Shown here: positions 28,055 through 38,064 of the stretch, in pieces
Layout of the letters: each line of letters begins with the position of its first letter
Numbering within the stretch: position 1 is the first letter of the stretch
Assembly: GCF_011009015.1 (NCBI RefSeq)
Contig: NZ_CP048878.1
Location: 122,501-186,500, forward strand
DNA length: 64,000 nt
Origin: Spartinivicinus ruber
GTDB lineage: Bacteria > Pseudomonadota > Gammaproteobacteria > Pseudomonadales > Zooshikellaceae
Direction: 5' to 3'
Notes under the pieces: generated by a model
What the model was told of the DNA's origin: nothing
Database searches by the model: none
What the model saw: only the letters and a program-made list of their open reading frames with translations
Position numbers and translations under genes: made by a program

Positions 28055-28990
28055 ATGGCTATCAACAAAGTTCAATTTCAAAAAGGCCTGAGTTTAAACG
28101 AGTTTCTCAAACAATATGGTACAGAAGAACAATGCTTTAATACCTTATACAAATTGCGATGGCCAGAAGGTTTTCAGTGCCCCAATTGTGGATACGACAA
28201 ATGCTGTCAACTCACTACTAGAAAGCTTCAGCAGTGCTATAAATGTCACCAGCAAACATCTGTAACTGCAGGTACTATCTTTGAATCAACCAAATTACCA
28301 TTAAAGACTTGGTTCCAAGGGATGTATTTGATCTCCCAAGACAAAAAAGGTATATCAGCCATAGAATTACATCGCCATTTAGGTATTTCCTATCAAGCTG
28401 CCTGGAGAATGAAACATAAGCTCATGAAAGTGATGCAAGAAAGAGAAGGCACCAAGCAATTGTCGGGTTTTATTGAAATTGATGATGCCTATCTTGGTGG
28501 TGAGCGTACAGGTTGCAAAAGAGGTAGGGGAGCAGATGGGAAAATACCTTTTGTAGCAGCCGTAGAAACAACAAAACAAGGTCAACCGACACGAATTAAA
28601 CTGAGCATTTTAAAAGGGTTTAATAAAGAAGAGATAACGGCTTGGAGTAGGCAGAATTTGGCCAAGGGCAGTACCGTAATCTCCGATGGACTGGCCTGTT
28701 TTAATGGTGTCATAGAAGCAGGTTGTCTTCATGATAAAATTGTATGCGGTGGTGGTCGTGCATCAGTAGAGGAACCTGAATTTTATTGGGTTAACACCAT
28801 CCTTGGAAACTTAAAAAGTGCTTTACGTAGTACTTATCATGCTATTCGCGCTAAATATGCACAACGTTATCTTGCTGAATTTCAGTATCGATTTAATCGA
28901 AGATTTAGCTTAGTAGAATTTATTCCTAGGCTAGCATTTGTAGCACTGAGAACACCTCCACTACCAGGTAAGCTACTAAATATAGCTTAG
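28055..28990 (+). CDS. IS1595 (ISXO2-like) transposase
   Basis: A 311-residue transposase. The N-terminal zinc ribbon has the pattern CPNCGYDKCC ... CYKCHQQTS (about residues 47-72). It is followed by TAGTIFESTKLPLKTWF, which is characteristic of the family. The catalytic ISXO2 domain has the first Asp in EIDDAYLGGERTG, the second Asp in VISDGLACFNG, and the Asn/Lys-type third position around NTILGNLKSAL. The reading frame is intact, so the element may still be active. AGAAGG precedes the ATG. Confidence 0.95.
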   Translation: MAINKVQFQKGLSLNEFLKQYGTEEQCFNTLYKLRWPEGFQCPNCGYDKCCQLTTRKLQQCYKCHQQTSVTAGTIFESTKLPLKTWFQGMYLISQDKKGISAIELHRHLGISYQAAWRMKHKLMKVMQEREGTKQLSGFIEIDDAYLGGERTGCKRGRGADGKIPFVAAVETTKQGQPTRIKLSILKGFNKEEITAWSRQNLAKGSTVISDGLACFNGVIEAGCLHDKIVCGGGRASVEEPEFYWVNTILGNLKSALRSTYHAIRAKYAQRYLAEFQYRFNRRFSLVEFIPRLAFVALRTPPLPGKLLNIA

Positions 28991-29007
28991 GTATGATGAT
29001 AATTAGG
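28986..29007 (+). repeat. IS right inverted repeat
   Basis: Ends GATAATTAGG and mirrors the left end. The last bases of the transposase gene fall inside it. Confidence 0.9.
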
Positions 29008-29015
29008 TAATTTTT
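29008..29015 (+). repeat. Target site duplication, right copy
   Basis: TAATTTTT, identical to 27969-27976. Confidence 0.9.
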
Positions 29016-29829
29016 TACACCCTAAGCTTGGGGGGTATAGTAATGGGTTTAAAAAATCCAAGGAAGGTCAACAAATAGACTTGTTTACCACCGCTCACTT
29101 AGGCCGTGTTAGTTTGTGCATTGGCGGCGTTGATATGGCAATTAAAGCAGCTGAGTGTATTGTTCATGGTCTGAAAGCGCAGCCATATTCTGATCGTTTG
29201 CTATTAAAAATGGATGCTAATGGTCATTTAATTCATACTTTTAGTGAACAAGAGTCAATTTTTTATTGTATAAATAAAACAGAAAAAAGACAGTTATACT
29301 TTCTTTTAGGTTATCCTGCTGCTTTTTTACTTGATATTTATCAAGCAACAGCAGAAGAACAGTATATGGATTTTGCGCTTGATTTATTAGGCTTTGCGTG
29401 TGGTTGCCATGGTATTCAAGAAAGCTTGTTTAGTCATAAGGTGGCTTGGGCAGCAGCAAAAGCTACTCGTTTAACAGGGGATTTAGTGTATTCTGAATTT
29501 GCCTTATCCATTTTGGACTATATTGTTGAAAATCAAAGCCCAACAGGTTGTTGGCATAAACATGAAGCAGACTATTTTATGCTTGATCAAACTACTGAAA
29601 TGGCTATTTGGATAAATTCAGTTATTACTGAATTAGCTTTATTTGATACCTTTGCTTCAACAACATAATGTGTCTAAAAACTATACGATTAGTGTTTTAA
29701 GTAAAACTCAATTATACCATCAAATGAGGATTTTTAACTATTTTATAATGGCTTAGCAGCTAAAGTTAGCCATGGCTGAGTCTTTGCTTGTATAAAACAA
29801 AGTCAGTAGTAGTATTAAGGAGTTGCTGA

Positions 29830-30126
29830 GTGAACGAGAGTGATGTGGGGCTTTGCCCAGAGAAGTGTTGCAGTAACGAAACTGTTAAAGTACTGCAATA
29901 CATTGAACAGTATAAATCCTTACTTAAAGAGAATTTCATAGTAAATTCTTCAAACATTCAATTAGACTTTTTTAGCTGGGCCTGTTTGGTTGTAAGATCG
30001 GCTGTTCGTTTACTGGCATTTTATAATCTCCCAGAGAAACACTTTGAAGAGGTGTTATTGCTAAGTCTTAAGTCTGTCAAACTATCAACATCAAAGCAGA
30101 CTGCTAACGTGGAGATGGTTTTTTAA
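29830..30126 (+). CDS. Hypothetical 98-residue protein
   Basis: A small, mostly helical protein with a Cys pair near the start (GLCPEKCCSN) and a hydrophobic middle (FFSWACLVVRSAVRLLAFY) that looks amphipathic rather than transmembrane. The start is GTG with AAGGAG upstream at good spacing. It follows the IS-split toroid-like gene in the same direction by ~160 bp and may have been its operon partner. No family recognised. Confidence 0.5.
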   Translation: MNESDVGLCPEKCCSNETVKVLQYIEQYKSLLKENFIVNSSNIQLDFFSWACLVVRSAVRLLAFYNLPEKHFEEVLLLSLKSVKLSTSKQTANVEMVF

Positions 30127-30208
30127 TGCAAGACAGGTTACATAGATCTTTGAGGCTTTATAAAATAAAGTCAGCTGGTCCAGATGAGAAAACTTACCTA
30201 AAGTGTAG

Positions 30209-30246
30209 GCTTCACCCAGAAGTTTAGAATAATTACTGGGTGAAGC
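30209..30246. terminator. Hairpin between convergent genes
   Basis: GCTTCACCCAG and CTGGGTGAAGC form a perfect 11-bp stem with a 16-nt loop, between the end of the 98-residue gene and the end of the M16 peptidase gene. The T tract is poor on both strands, so termination is uncertain. Confidence 0.5.
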
Positions 30247-30262
30247 TGAAGCTACAGGAGAT

Positions 30263-33061
30263 TTATAGCGGGTTACCGTTTTTATCCAGTTTGGTTACTT
30301 TACCTAGCTTAAGTTGGGTAATGGATGGCTCAATTTTTTTCAAATCACCAACAATAACCCACGTTAACTTATTGGGTTCAAGTAATTCTTTAGACACTTG
30401 TTGCACATCTTTCAAAGAAATATTACTTACCCGTTGATCAAAGTTGTATAAATCATCCAGTGGCCGATCTACTTCTAACAAACCACTAATAGCAGATAAT
30501 AAAGCTCCATTCGTTTCGTAGGCACCTGCTTTACTTCGTAACCAGTTATCTTTAACTTTTTTCAGCTCATCTGCTGAAGCTGGTTTATTGGAAACATACT
30601 GTTTTACTTCCTTTTGTAGCTCTTGTAATGCAGGTGAAGTTTTATCGGTTTGGACAGAGGCATACATAATAAATGGCCGTTGCCCAACAGCGCTATTGAG
30701 CTTGCTGTAAGCACCATAAGACCAGTGCTTATCTTCCCGCAAGTTCATATTAAGCCGGGCACTGAACTGCCCACCCAAAATAGTATTAGCAATTTTCATA
30801 GTTAAGGAGCGATCATCTTTAGAAGATGGCAATAGCTGACCAGCAATTATGGTCGATTGAATTGCTCCTGGTTTGTCTACTAAATAAATTTGGGTATCTT
30901 GGCCTTTGGTTGCATCGGCTAGATTCTTAACCGGCATAGGTGTTTTAGGTGCTTGCCATTTACCCAGTTGCTTTTCCAGTAATGGTTTCAGCTCTTCCAT
31001 GTGAATATCGCCTACAACGATCAGCTGGGCATTATCGGGACGAACCCATTGTTTATGAAACTTGGTTAAATCACCTATATTTAATCGAGTGATTGACTCT
31101 TCAGTACCTGATCCAGTCCAAGGAGTGCTGTAAGCATGTTTAACGCCATACAACAGTTGTGGTAATACCCGTAAAGCTGTGCTGAAGGGCCTGGCTTTTT
31201 CCTGGGCAATACTGTCCAGCCAATTAGAGCGTAATCGGTCGAAGTCTGCAGCTCTAAAAGCGGGGTTTTGAATGACATCGGCTGCTAAGGCAACACTTTT
31301 TTCAATATTATCTTTCAGTGCGCTTAACGATACCGATGAGCTATCAACTGATGAGCCAACGCTAATGTCTGCGCCTAACTTGCTTAATTCTTTATCCAGG
31401 GCAATGCTGTCTTTGCTTTTGGTGCCTTCTTTCATCATGGCCAGGGTAAAATTGGCAGTACCTGGACTATGTTGTGCATCTGCTGCATAGCCAGCATCAA
31501 ATAACCAGTCCATTTCTACTGTTGAAGTACCAGGCCGACTTGCTAATAGTACTTTTAGGCCGTTACTTAGAGTGGTTTGGCTAACTTCAGGTAGTTTGAA
31601 TGGCTTAACCTCACCAGCACCTGGTACAGCACTCCGATCTACGGTTGATTTGGTTTTGGTTAATTTTGTTGTTGGTTCAACTTCTACAACAACTTTGCCT
31701 TTGGTCAGCCATTTTTTCATCACTTTACGAATATCGGCTGGAGAAGTTTTTTTCTGATATTCGTAAGACTTTAAATAAAAAGCGGGATCATTAGCGTAAA
31801 ATTCACCAGCAGCCAGAATATCTGACTTGCCACCAAAACCACCTACTCGTTCTAATTGGCGAATAAAGCCAGCAGCTTGCTGAGTTTTAACCAACGCTAA
31901 CTCATCTAAAGTAGGCCCACTACTTTGTAAACGTGATAACTCTTCTTTGATAGCACGTTCTAATTTAGCCAATGAAATACCTGGCTTGGCATCGGCCATA
32001 ATAAATAGCTGTCCAGCTAGCTGTCTGCTGTGATTAAACACACTAACGGAGGAAGCCAGTTTATCATCATGGACTAGGCGCTTATAAAGCCGTGATTGTT
32101 TACCTGAACTAAGCAGGTTGGCTACTAAAGACATTTGCTCAGCTTCTTTGGTTCCTGATGCTGGAGTATTCCAAACCATAATCAGGCGTGATTGTGGCAC
32201 CCGGTCAGTCATGCTGAAGCGTTTGTTTTCTGTTAATGGGGCTACCCAACTATAGGCTTTGGTTACTGATGGCCCTGGAGGGATATCACCAAAATACTGT
32301 AACGCTTTGGATTTAGCTGTTGCAGCATCAATATCTCCAGAAAGCACTAATATGGCATTATTAGGGCCGTAGTATTGTTTGAACCAGTTCTTTACATCTT
32401 CAAGGCTAGCTGCATTTAAGTCTTCCATTGAGCCGATGGTTTCCCATGAGTAGGGGTGTCCAGAAGGAAAGCTGGCTTTGGTAATTAACTCCCATACTTT
32501 GCCATAAGGCTGGTTTTCACCTTGGCGTTTTTCATTTTGGACAACCCCTCGTTGCTCATCCAATTTGGCTTTGGTAATGCTGCCAAGGAAGTGCCCCATA
32601 CGGTCAGACTCCATCCATAAAGCCATATCCAACGCGTTGGTTGGTACTGTTTCAAAATAATTAGTACGGTCACTATTTGTGGTGCCATTTTGGTCTGTTG
32701 CGCCGGCTTTTTCGAATGGCTCAAAGAATTCGCCTTTATAGTTTTCAGAGCCTTGAAACATCAAGTGCTCGAATAAATGAGCGAAGCCTGTTTTACCTGG
32801 TACTTCATCCTTTGAGCCAACTTTGTACCAGACATTTACTGCAATAACAGGGGCTTTACGATCTTCGTGGACAATAACAGTTAGTCCATTAGGTAATGTA
32901 AACTTTTCATACTGAATGCTAGGTAAGCTAATGGTTTGGCTATAGCCTTTGGCAGGAGTACTTGCCGTTGTTGTTATGGCATAGCCACCGCTAAGTAGTG
33001 CACAAACTGATAAAGCTAACAACGAGCGGCGTAGTGGTACCATATTTAACCTCTGTTTCAT
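30263..33061 (-). CDS. Periplasmic M16 (pitrilysin-family) zinc peptidase
   Basis: A 932-residue protein with an N-terminal signal peptide (RRSLLALSVCALLSGGYA, cleaved near residue 28-35) and two M16 repeats. The first repeat has the inverted zinc motif HLFEH (His95, Glu98, His99) and the downstream Glu in VVQNEKRQGENQ. The second repeat (from about 490, TTLSNGLKVLLASRPG) lacks the zinc motif, as usual for the inactive half. Family members form a clam-shell that degrades peptides in the periplasm. The gene is alone on its strand. An in-frame ATG at residue 7 is an alternative start. Confidence 0.92.
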   Translation of the reverse strand: MKQRLNMVPLRRSLLALSVCALLSGGYAITTTASTPAKGYSQTISLPSIQYEKFTLPNGLTVIVHEDRKAPVIAVNVWYKVGSKDEVPGKTGFAHLFEHLMFQGSENYKGEFFEPFEKAGATDQNGTTNSDRTNYFETVPTNALDMALWMESDRMGHFLGSITKAKLDEQRGVVQNEKRQGENQPYGKVWELITKASFPSGHPYSWETIGSMEDLNAASLEDVKNWFKQYYGPNNAILVLSGDIDAATAKSKALQYFGDIPPGPSVTKAYSWVAPLTENKRFSMTDRVPQSRLIMVWNTPASGTKEAEQMSLVANLLSSGKQSRLYKRLVHDDKLASSVSVFNHSRQLAGQLFIMADAKPGISLAKLERAIKEELSRLQSSGPTLDELALVKTQQAAGFIRQLERVGGFGGKSDILAAGEFYANDPAFYLKSYEYQKKTSPADIRKVMKKWLTKGKVVVEVEPTTKLTKTKSTVDRSAVPGAGEVKPFKLPEVSQTTLSNGLKVLLASRPGTSTVEMDWLFDAGYAADAQHSPGTANFTLAMMKEGTKSKDSIALDKELSKLGADISVGSSVDSSSVSLSALKDNIEKSVALAADVIQNPAFRAADFDRLRSNWLDSIAQEKARPFSTALRVLPQLLYGVKHAYSTPWTGSGTEESITRLNIGDLTKFHKQWVRPDNAQLIVVGDIHMEELKPLLEKQLGKWQAPKTPMPVKNLADATKGQDTQIYLVDKPGAIQSTIIAGQLLPSSKDDRSLTMKIANTILGGQFSARLNMNLREDKHWSYGAYSKLNSAVGQRPFIMYASVQTDKTSPALQELQKEVKQYVSNKPASADELKKVKDNWLRSKAGAYETNGALLSAISGLLEVDRPLDDLYNFDQRVSNISLKDVQQVSKELLEPNKLTWVIVGDLKKIEPSITQLKLGKVTKLDKNGNPL

Positions 33062-33566
33062 CCTATAGTGGGCTATGAGTTTTTAGCTACATTGTTTTGT
33101 TATTTCTACAAACTGGCAAAAAACTACGTTGCTTAACCAACCATTGTCAAATGAACAAGTAGCAATGTTCCAACTTTAACAAGAATGCTTGTTTTTTGAA
33201 CATTTGTACTGTTGGTTGATAACTGTGATGTTATTGACAGTAGGAAGAGGGGTTTTACTCCAAACCTGTTATGTAAATTTTTGCTCTCACAAGTGCGAGG
33301 CCACCGATAGATGAAGTCCAGGGCAAATCTACTGGACGCTTAGATAAACTAAATGACTGGGATGACAGTTAAATGCTCCATGCATTAACTGAATTTCCAC
33401 CATCCTTGGTGGCCAGAGTGATGCTAACAAAGCCTAAAAATTATTCGCGAAGAGTATACTTTGTGTATTGTGTGCTTTTATCAGTGCTGCCTCGCTAAAA
33501 TATTACGATCAGCTATTCTTGAAGCAATGCTTGCAAGCTCGAATTGTAGTGTAAGGCTGTAAAAAA
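33062..33566. other. Intergenic region holding repeat copy B
   Basis: About 500 bp between the divergent M16 peptidase and chemoreceptor genes. The right half is the inverted repeat copy described separately; the left ~230 bp are AT-rich with no recognisable motif. Confidence 0.5.
33298..33460 (-). repeat. Intergenic dispersed repeat, copy B
   Basis: This is the inverted counterpart of 21863-22074. The block 33361-33455 is nearly identical to copy A in reverse complement, and GGCCACCGATAGATGAAGTC at 33299-33318 matches copy A weakly. It is non-coding and upstream of a chemoreceptor gene. Confidence 0.7.
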
Positions 33567-35237
33567 ATGTTGCACTTAAAACATAAAATATTATTAATAG
33601 CAATAGTTCCTGTTATAGTAATAACTGTGCTTATTAGTGTTATTAGCTATATGACAACAGATAAATTTATTGAGTATGAGCTTGGCAGTTTCAGAAACAC
33701 ATTAATTGAAGAAAAAAAAGCTGAGTTAAAAGGATATTTAGATATGGCAAATACAGCTATTAGCCATGTCTATGAAAGTAATAGCGACACTGCAAAACAA
33801 GAAGCATTCAAAATACTTAGGCAAATACGTTATGGAAAAGAAGGATATTTATTTGCCTACCAATATGATGGCTTAGCAGTCGTGCATGGTGCTAAGCCTC
33901 AGCAGCTTGAAGGAAAAAATTTAATTGGATTAAAAGACCCTAATGGTGTACTGCTGATAAAACTGTTAATTGAAGCAGCTAAAAAAGGTGGGGGTTATGT
34001 TGAATATGTATGGGAAAAGCCAGGTTCCAAAACACCAGAACCAAAACTTAGTTATGCACTACCTCTGGAAAAGTGGCAGATTTTTATAGGCACAGGATTT
34101 TATATCGATGGAATAGATAAAACAATTAGTGTACTAAGAGCTAAAGCAGAAGAAGCAAAACAGCAGACATTAATGACAATTTTGGGGGTAGGTACCGTTG
34201 CAGTTATTATTTTAGGCTTTTGTTCCATTTTGGTAACCAACTCAATTACTAGTCCAATTAAAGGTACAGTTGAGTTAATGTGTGATATTTCGGAAGGAGA
34301 AGGTGACCTTACTAAGCGACTTGAAATTAGTGGTCAGTCGGAAATGGGCAAATTGGCAGAAGCTTTTAATACCTTTGTCGCTAAGTTACACGGTATTATT
34401 CAAAAAGTAGCAGATGCATCATCACATATTAATGACGCAAGTTCAGAAATTAACAATGTCGTACAGACGAGCAGTAAGCAAATGCATGCCCAAGCATCTG
34501 AAACAGAACAGGTTGCAACAGCTATTAATGAAATGTCGCTAACTGCACAAGAGATAGCAGCTAGTGCAACTCAGGCAGCTGATGAAGCTACTAATGCACA
34601 AACAAGTGCATTAAAAGGTAATGATATTGTGATAAACACAATCAACTCTATTGCTTCACTTGCAGAACAGTTGCAAGAAGCAGAAAAAGTAATGGATGCA
34701 TTAGGCAACGAAACAGAAAACATAGGTTCAGTATTAGGCGTGATTGGTAGTATTGCTGAACAAACTAATTTATTAGCGTTAAATGCCGCTATAGAAGCGG
34801 CCCGTGCAGGAGAACAGGGAAGAGGTTTTGCTGTAGTTGCGGATGAAGTTAGAACACTAGCAAGTCGAACTCAAAGTAGTACCCAGGAAATACATGAGAT
34901 GATTACTCGGTTACAGCAGCAATCTGCGACAGCTGTAAAAGTGATGACAGTGAGTCGTGAGTTGAGTGATAGTACCTCACACCAAGCAGAAGAAGCGGGT
35001 GAATCACTAACCGCAATTAAGGACTCGATTGGTGTGATTACTGAAATGAATCATCAAATAGCAACTGCTTCAGAGGAGCAAACTTCGGTTATTGAAGAAA
35101 TTAATAAAAACATTACCAGAATTGCTGATGCAGTGAGTGAAATGTCACACGGTATGGAAGCCACTAGCCAGAATTCAAATCGTCTGCATTCAATGGGGCA
35201 AGAGCTGAATAGTTTAGTGCAACAGTTTCGAATTTAA
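33567..35237 (+). CDS. Methyl-accepting chemotaxis protein with single Cache domain
   Basis: A 556-residue chemoreceptor. TM1 is at ~8-29. A periplasmic sCache_2-type sensor follows ([31 protein letters not shown] and [17 protein letters not shown] are typical). TM2 is at ~196-220, then HAMP ([26 protein letters not shown]). The signalling hairpin has its tip at [32 protein letters not shown]. There is no C-terminal CheR-binding pentapeptide. Related sCache_2 receptors often sense small organic acids; the ligand here is not known. No che genes are adjacent. Confidence 0.95.
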   Translation: MLHLKHKILLIAIVPVIVITVLISVISYMTTDKFIEYELGSFRNTLIEEKKAELKGYLDMANTAISHVYESNSDTAKQEAFKILRQIRYGKEGYLFAYQYDGLAVVHGAKPQQLEGKNLIGLKDPNGVLLIKLLIEAAKKGGGYVEYVWEKPGSKTPEPKLSYALPLEKWQIFIGTGFYIDGIDKTISVLRAKAEEAKQQTLMTILGVGTVAVIILGFCSILVTNSITSPIKGTVELMCDISEGEGDLTKRLEISGQSEMGKLAEAFNTFVAKLHGIIQKVADASSHINDASSEINNVVQTSSKQMHAQASETEQVATAINEMSLTAQEIAASATQAADEATNAQTSALKGNDIVINTINSIASLAEQLQEAEKVMDALGNETENIGSVLGVIGSIAEQTNLLALNAAIEAARAGEQGRGFAVVADEVRTLASRTQSSTQEIHEMITRLQQQSATAVKVMTVSRELSDSTSHQAEEAGESLTAIKDSIGVITEMNHQIATASEEQTSVIEEINKNITRIADAVSEMSHGMEATSQNSNRLHSMGQELNSLVQQFRI

Positions 35238-35423
35238 ATATATACTCTTCACGAATGATTTCTATGTTTAGTTATCTCAACTCGATTTTTATTTATATAT
35301 TATTAATCCACAAAGTAAAGTAAAACAACTGCCTTATTGTATTTAAAAGACTATAGTTGCTGATATAATCAAATCTCAATACATCACATGTAAATAAATG
35401 CCAATGAGGGTAATGAGCGGATT

Positions 35424-36212
35424 ATGACAGTTGATTTTTCAAGGGTAGCCAAGGAGTATCATCGATTAGGTATTAACCAGCAATCGGCAGGTGTGAAGCT
35501 AATAAACCAACTTGTTTTACACGGTGGTGAAAGTATAATCGATATTGGTTGTGGTGATGGACGCCTATCATCCGTTATGGCTAGCCTAACAACAGGGGAT
35601 ATTGTGGGAATAGATATATCCCCTGGTATGATTAATACCGCTAAACAATACTTGCCAAGAGGTTGCTTTCTGGAAGGTGATATCGAAACAATAGCACTGG
35701 AATCATTCAGTAGATTCGATATTGTCTTCATTAACTCTGTAATGCATTGGTTTAAAAAGCCAGCCGTAACATTAAAGCGAATACAACAATTAATGACTAA
35801 AAATAGTTGTTTGGCAATTCAAACACCACTTAAGAATTGGTGTTTTGAACTACAGCAGGTGATTGACCAAACAATATCAAATGAGCAGCTAAAAGAAATC
35901 TATAGCAGTTACCATTGTCCTTGGTTTCATTTAACCACAATTGATGAATATACTAAGTTTTTTCAAAGTTTAGGTTATGGTGTTGATTATGCAGAGGAAG
36001 ACAGCCTTGTGACTGAACTAGCTTCACCATTAAAACTGTGGGATTTGTTTGAGTCAGGACCTGCCCAAGCTTATTTTAACAGAGCTAATTTTTCACAAGC
36101 AATAACAGCCAATTTACCCGTAATATTTAAGGATATTTTTTGTGCAGCAGCAGAAGATATGGCTGTTACTAAGGCTGAGTATAGGAGAGCTTTTTTTAAA
36201 TTAAAAATGTAA
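35424..36212 (+). CDS. Class I SAM-dependent methyltransferase
   Basis: A 262-residue methyltransferase of the BioC/trans-aconitate methyltransferase type. Motif I is IIDIGCGDGRLSSVM (about 38-52), the acidic post-I residue is in DIVGIDISPGM, motif II/III is FDIVFINSVMHWFKKPAVTL, and LKRIQQLMTKNSCLAIQTP is motif IV-like. The HWF segment is typical of Tam/BioC. No biotin or aconitate genes are adjacent, so the substrate is unknown. Confidence 0.85.
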   Translation: MTVDFSRVAKEYHRLGINQQSAGVKLINQLVLHGGESIIDIGCGDGRLSSVMASLTTGDIVGIDISPGMINTAKQYLPRGCFLEGDIETIALESFSRFDIVFINSVMHWFKKPAVTLKRIQQLMTKNSCLAIQTPLKNWCFELQQVIDQTISNEQLKEIYSSYHCPWFHLTTIDEYTKFFQSLGYGVDYAEEDSLVTELASPLKLWDLFESGPAQAYFNRANFSQAITANLPVIFKDIFCAAAEDMAVTKAEYRRAFFKLKM

Positions 36213-36403
36213 ATACTAACAAACACAATACTCCTATTTTTTTGATATTCGAGAAAAAAGCCAACATCTCTGATAACTGATGAAATGCCTTGCTTAGAAC
36301 ATGAAATAACCAATTTAATATAAGTTGCTTAAACTGCTATTTGACAACTAGAACTTTAGTATTAGAATGCTGGTACTTTATAACTTGGCAGATAGCAGCT
36401 TGC

Positions 36404-37039
36404 ATGGGGTCAAACGAATTTCCTGATAGGCTAAGTGAAGCCATGCGTGCTAGAGGATTAACGTATGCTGAGCTTGCAAAACAAGCAGATATTAGCTTGT
36501 TTAAATTAACTCAACTCTCTAATTCCGGCTTTAAGAAGTATGCTAAACAAATTAAAAAAATAGCAAAAGCGTTAAACGTAAGTGATATTTGGTTAATGAC
36601 TGGTGTTGGAGCGGCAGAGCTAAAATCGGGTGAAGTTGGCTCATCTCAAAATCAACAGCAAGGTTTGGTTATTCAGTTACCCATATACGACTGGGATGTT
36701 GTTGTCGCTGCTGACAGTAGAACAAGTAATGGCAGCTTACGTTATTTGGTGCAAAACCACCAAATAGATATGGAGGACTACTTGGTTATAAGGGTTACCA
36801 AGGAGTTTATCAGTTTTTTACCAAAAGGGGCGTTGTTAATACTGCGTTATTTGTATGATGACCAATACCCGGAAAACAGTATCATCATTAATAAGGGTGT
36901 GCATGGGATAACATTAAGTAAAGCTGCAGTTATCCAAGGAAGAAAAAAGCTTACACCTATTTTTTTTCAGCCTCACTCACAAATTGGAAGTAGTCGTAAC
37001 CCATTTACGGCAGTTGTTTTATCTGTTATGTATCAATAG
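36404..37039 (+). CDS. HTH regulator with S24-like C-terminal domain
   Basis: About 211 residues. The N-terminal Cro/CI-type HTH includes RLSEAMRARGLTYAELAKQA and ISLFKLTQL. The C-terminal half (LPIYDWDVVVAAD, then MEDYLVIRVTKEFISFLPKGALLIL) follows the layout of LexA/CI-type S24 domains. The catalytic Ser position (usually GDSM) reads TKEF, so autocleavage is unlikely. I prefer ATG 36404; an upstream TTG at 36341 would add a 21-residue leader with no ribosome site. It ends 11 bp before the VUT-family transporter gene and probably controls that two-gene unit. Confidence 0.75.
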   Translation: MGSNEFPDRLSEAMRARGLTYAELAKQADISLFKLTQLSNSGFKKYAKQIKKIAKALNVSDIWLMTGVGAAELKSGEVGSSQNQQQGLVIQLPIYDWDVVVAADSRTSNGSLRYLVQNHQIDMEDYLVIRVTKEFISFLPKGALLILRYLYDDQYPENSIIINKGVHGITLSKAAVIQGRKKLTPIFFQPHSQIGSSRNPFTAVVLSVMYQ

Positions 37040-37050
37040 GAGTATGCTCA

Positions 37051-37926
37051 ATGCAATTACAAGGCTGTTTTTTTATTCTAAGAGAAATCAGTGAACATGG
37101 AAAGGTTACTTTTCAAAGTAAAAATGGGGTTAGCTATACTGAAGCGGCTGTAAAACTAGTCGAAAAAAACATAATAGAACACTTTTCAGATACAGATGCT
37201 AGACATATAGCACAAGTAGCTAAGCGGTTTGATGACCGAATTTTTATTAATGATAGTAATGGCCAAGTGGTTGTGACTATACACAGTTATTGGAATTGGT
37301 TGCCATTACTAGTTGCGCTGTTTATTGGCTTTTTGTTGGTGGCTATTCCCATATCACCAAAAAAGATCGAAATTTTAGGCTTTACTCAGCCCGGCGGTAT
37401 TTTGATTTTTCCTCTCACTTTTATGGTGATTGATCTTATCTCAGAATTGTTTGGTTATCGAACAGTAAGAAAAGTCATCTGGTCGGCAGCCACAACATTA
37501 TTGATAGTTGCCATAGGCTTATATGCATCGTTACAGCTTACTAATTTAGCATCACAAGACATTGTGATGCATTATTCAACTGTATTTAATAAGTTGCCAT
37601 ATTTATTTTGCATTAATGCAATATGTCTGGTTGCTGCTGACTTTACCAATGCTGTTTGTTTTTCTCGGTTAAAGGGTTTAATGCGTGGTAAAAAACTCTG
37701 GTTTAGGTCTATTACATCAACAGGCTTGGGGCAAATAGTTTATACCATAGTGTGGATAGCATTATTTTATATTGAAAAACTAGCCAGCATAGAAACCTGG
37801 GCCTATATGACAGAAAACTTTACCTTTAAGCTAGGCTACGCAGTATTGATGATTCCAGTCACTTATTTATTACTTTGGTTGATTCGCAGGCAAAGCAGTA
37901 AAGCGCAGGCATTGAGTACAGTTTAA
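37051..37926 (+). CDS. VUT/YhhQ-family transporter with extra N-terminal domain
   Basis: A 291-residue membrane protein. Residues ~88-285 have about six membrane segments and the family signature PLTFMVIDLISELFGYRTVRKVIW, as in YhhQ, the queuosine-precursor (preQ0/preQ1) transporter. Residues 1-85 are a soluble extension (REISEHGKVTFQSKNGVSY, RHIAQVAKRFDDRIFINDSN) that ordinary YhhQ lacks and that I do not recognise. The regulator gene sits 11 bp upstream. Substrate assignment to queuosine precursors is by family only. Confidence 0.8.
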   Translation: MQLQGCFFILREISEHGKVTFQSKNGVSYTEAAVKLVEKNIIEHFSDTDARHIAQVAKRFDDRIFINDSNGQVVVTIHSYWNWLPLLVALFIGFLLVAIPISPKKIEILGFTQPGGILIFPLTFMVIDLISELFGYRTVRKVIWSAATTLLIVAIGLYASLQLTNLASQDIVMHYSTVFNKLPYLFCINAICLVAADFTNAVCFSRLKGLMRGKKLWFRSITSTGLGQIVYTIVWIALFYIEKLASIETWAYMTENFTFKLGYAVLMIPVTYLLLWLIRRQSSKAQALSTV

Positions 37927-38064
37927 ATCCTTGGGGGCAGGTCTTGTTTTGCCCTAAATATCTTACTGTATCAATGGCTCCCTGAAGATGTTGTATTGCT
38001 TTAGAACAGGGTACTGTTTAGGGGGCCATCAGCAGATATGGCAATACATGACCTGAACTCAATG

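Larger units (their letters stand above)
27977..29007 (+). mobile_element. IS1595-family insertion sequence (1031 bp)
   Basis: A complete element. It has 22-bp terminal inverted repeats at 27977-27998 and 28986-29007 (20 of 22 identical; both outer ends read CCTAATTATC on the inward strand), one transposase gene and 8-bp target duplications. The near-perfect ends and clean duplications suggest a recent insertion. The transposase stop codon lies within the right repeat. Confidence 0.93.
27616..29668 (+). pseudogene. Alpha-toroid-like protein gene split by an IS1595-family element
   Basis: The 5' piece (27616-27976) and the 3' piece (29016-29668) are two halves of one gene. Deleting the element and one 8-bp duplication joins them in frame (361 + 653 = 1014 nt) into a 337-residue protein. 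The start is GTG with GGAGG 7 nt upstream. The protein is helix-rich with repeated W/A/L patterns such as MNGWLAIAAHKLERFD and VAWAAAKATRLTGDLVYSEFALSI. This layout resembles (alpha/alpha) toroid proteins of the terpene-cyclase or glycosidase-like type. That is a weak fold impression, and no function is claimed. As it stands the product is truncated after ~121 residues. A TTG at 29081 could start the second half but has no good ribosome site. Confidence 0.8.
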
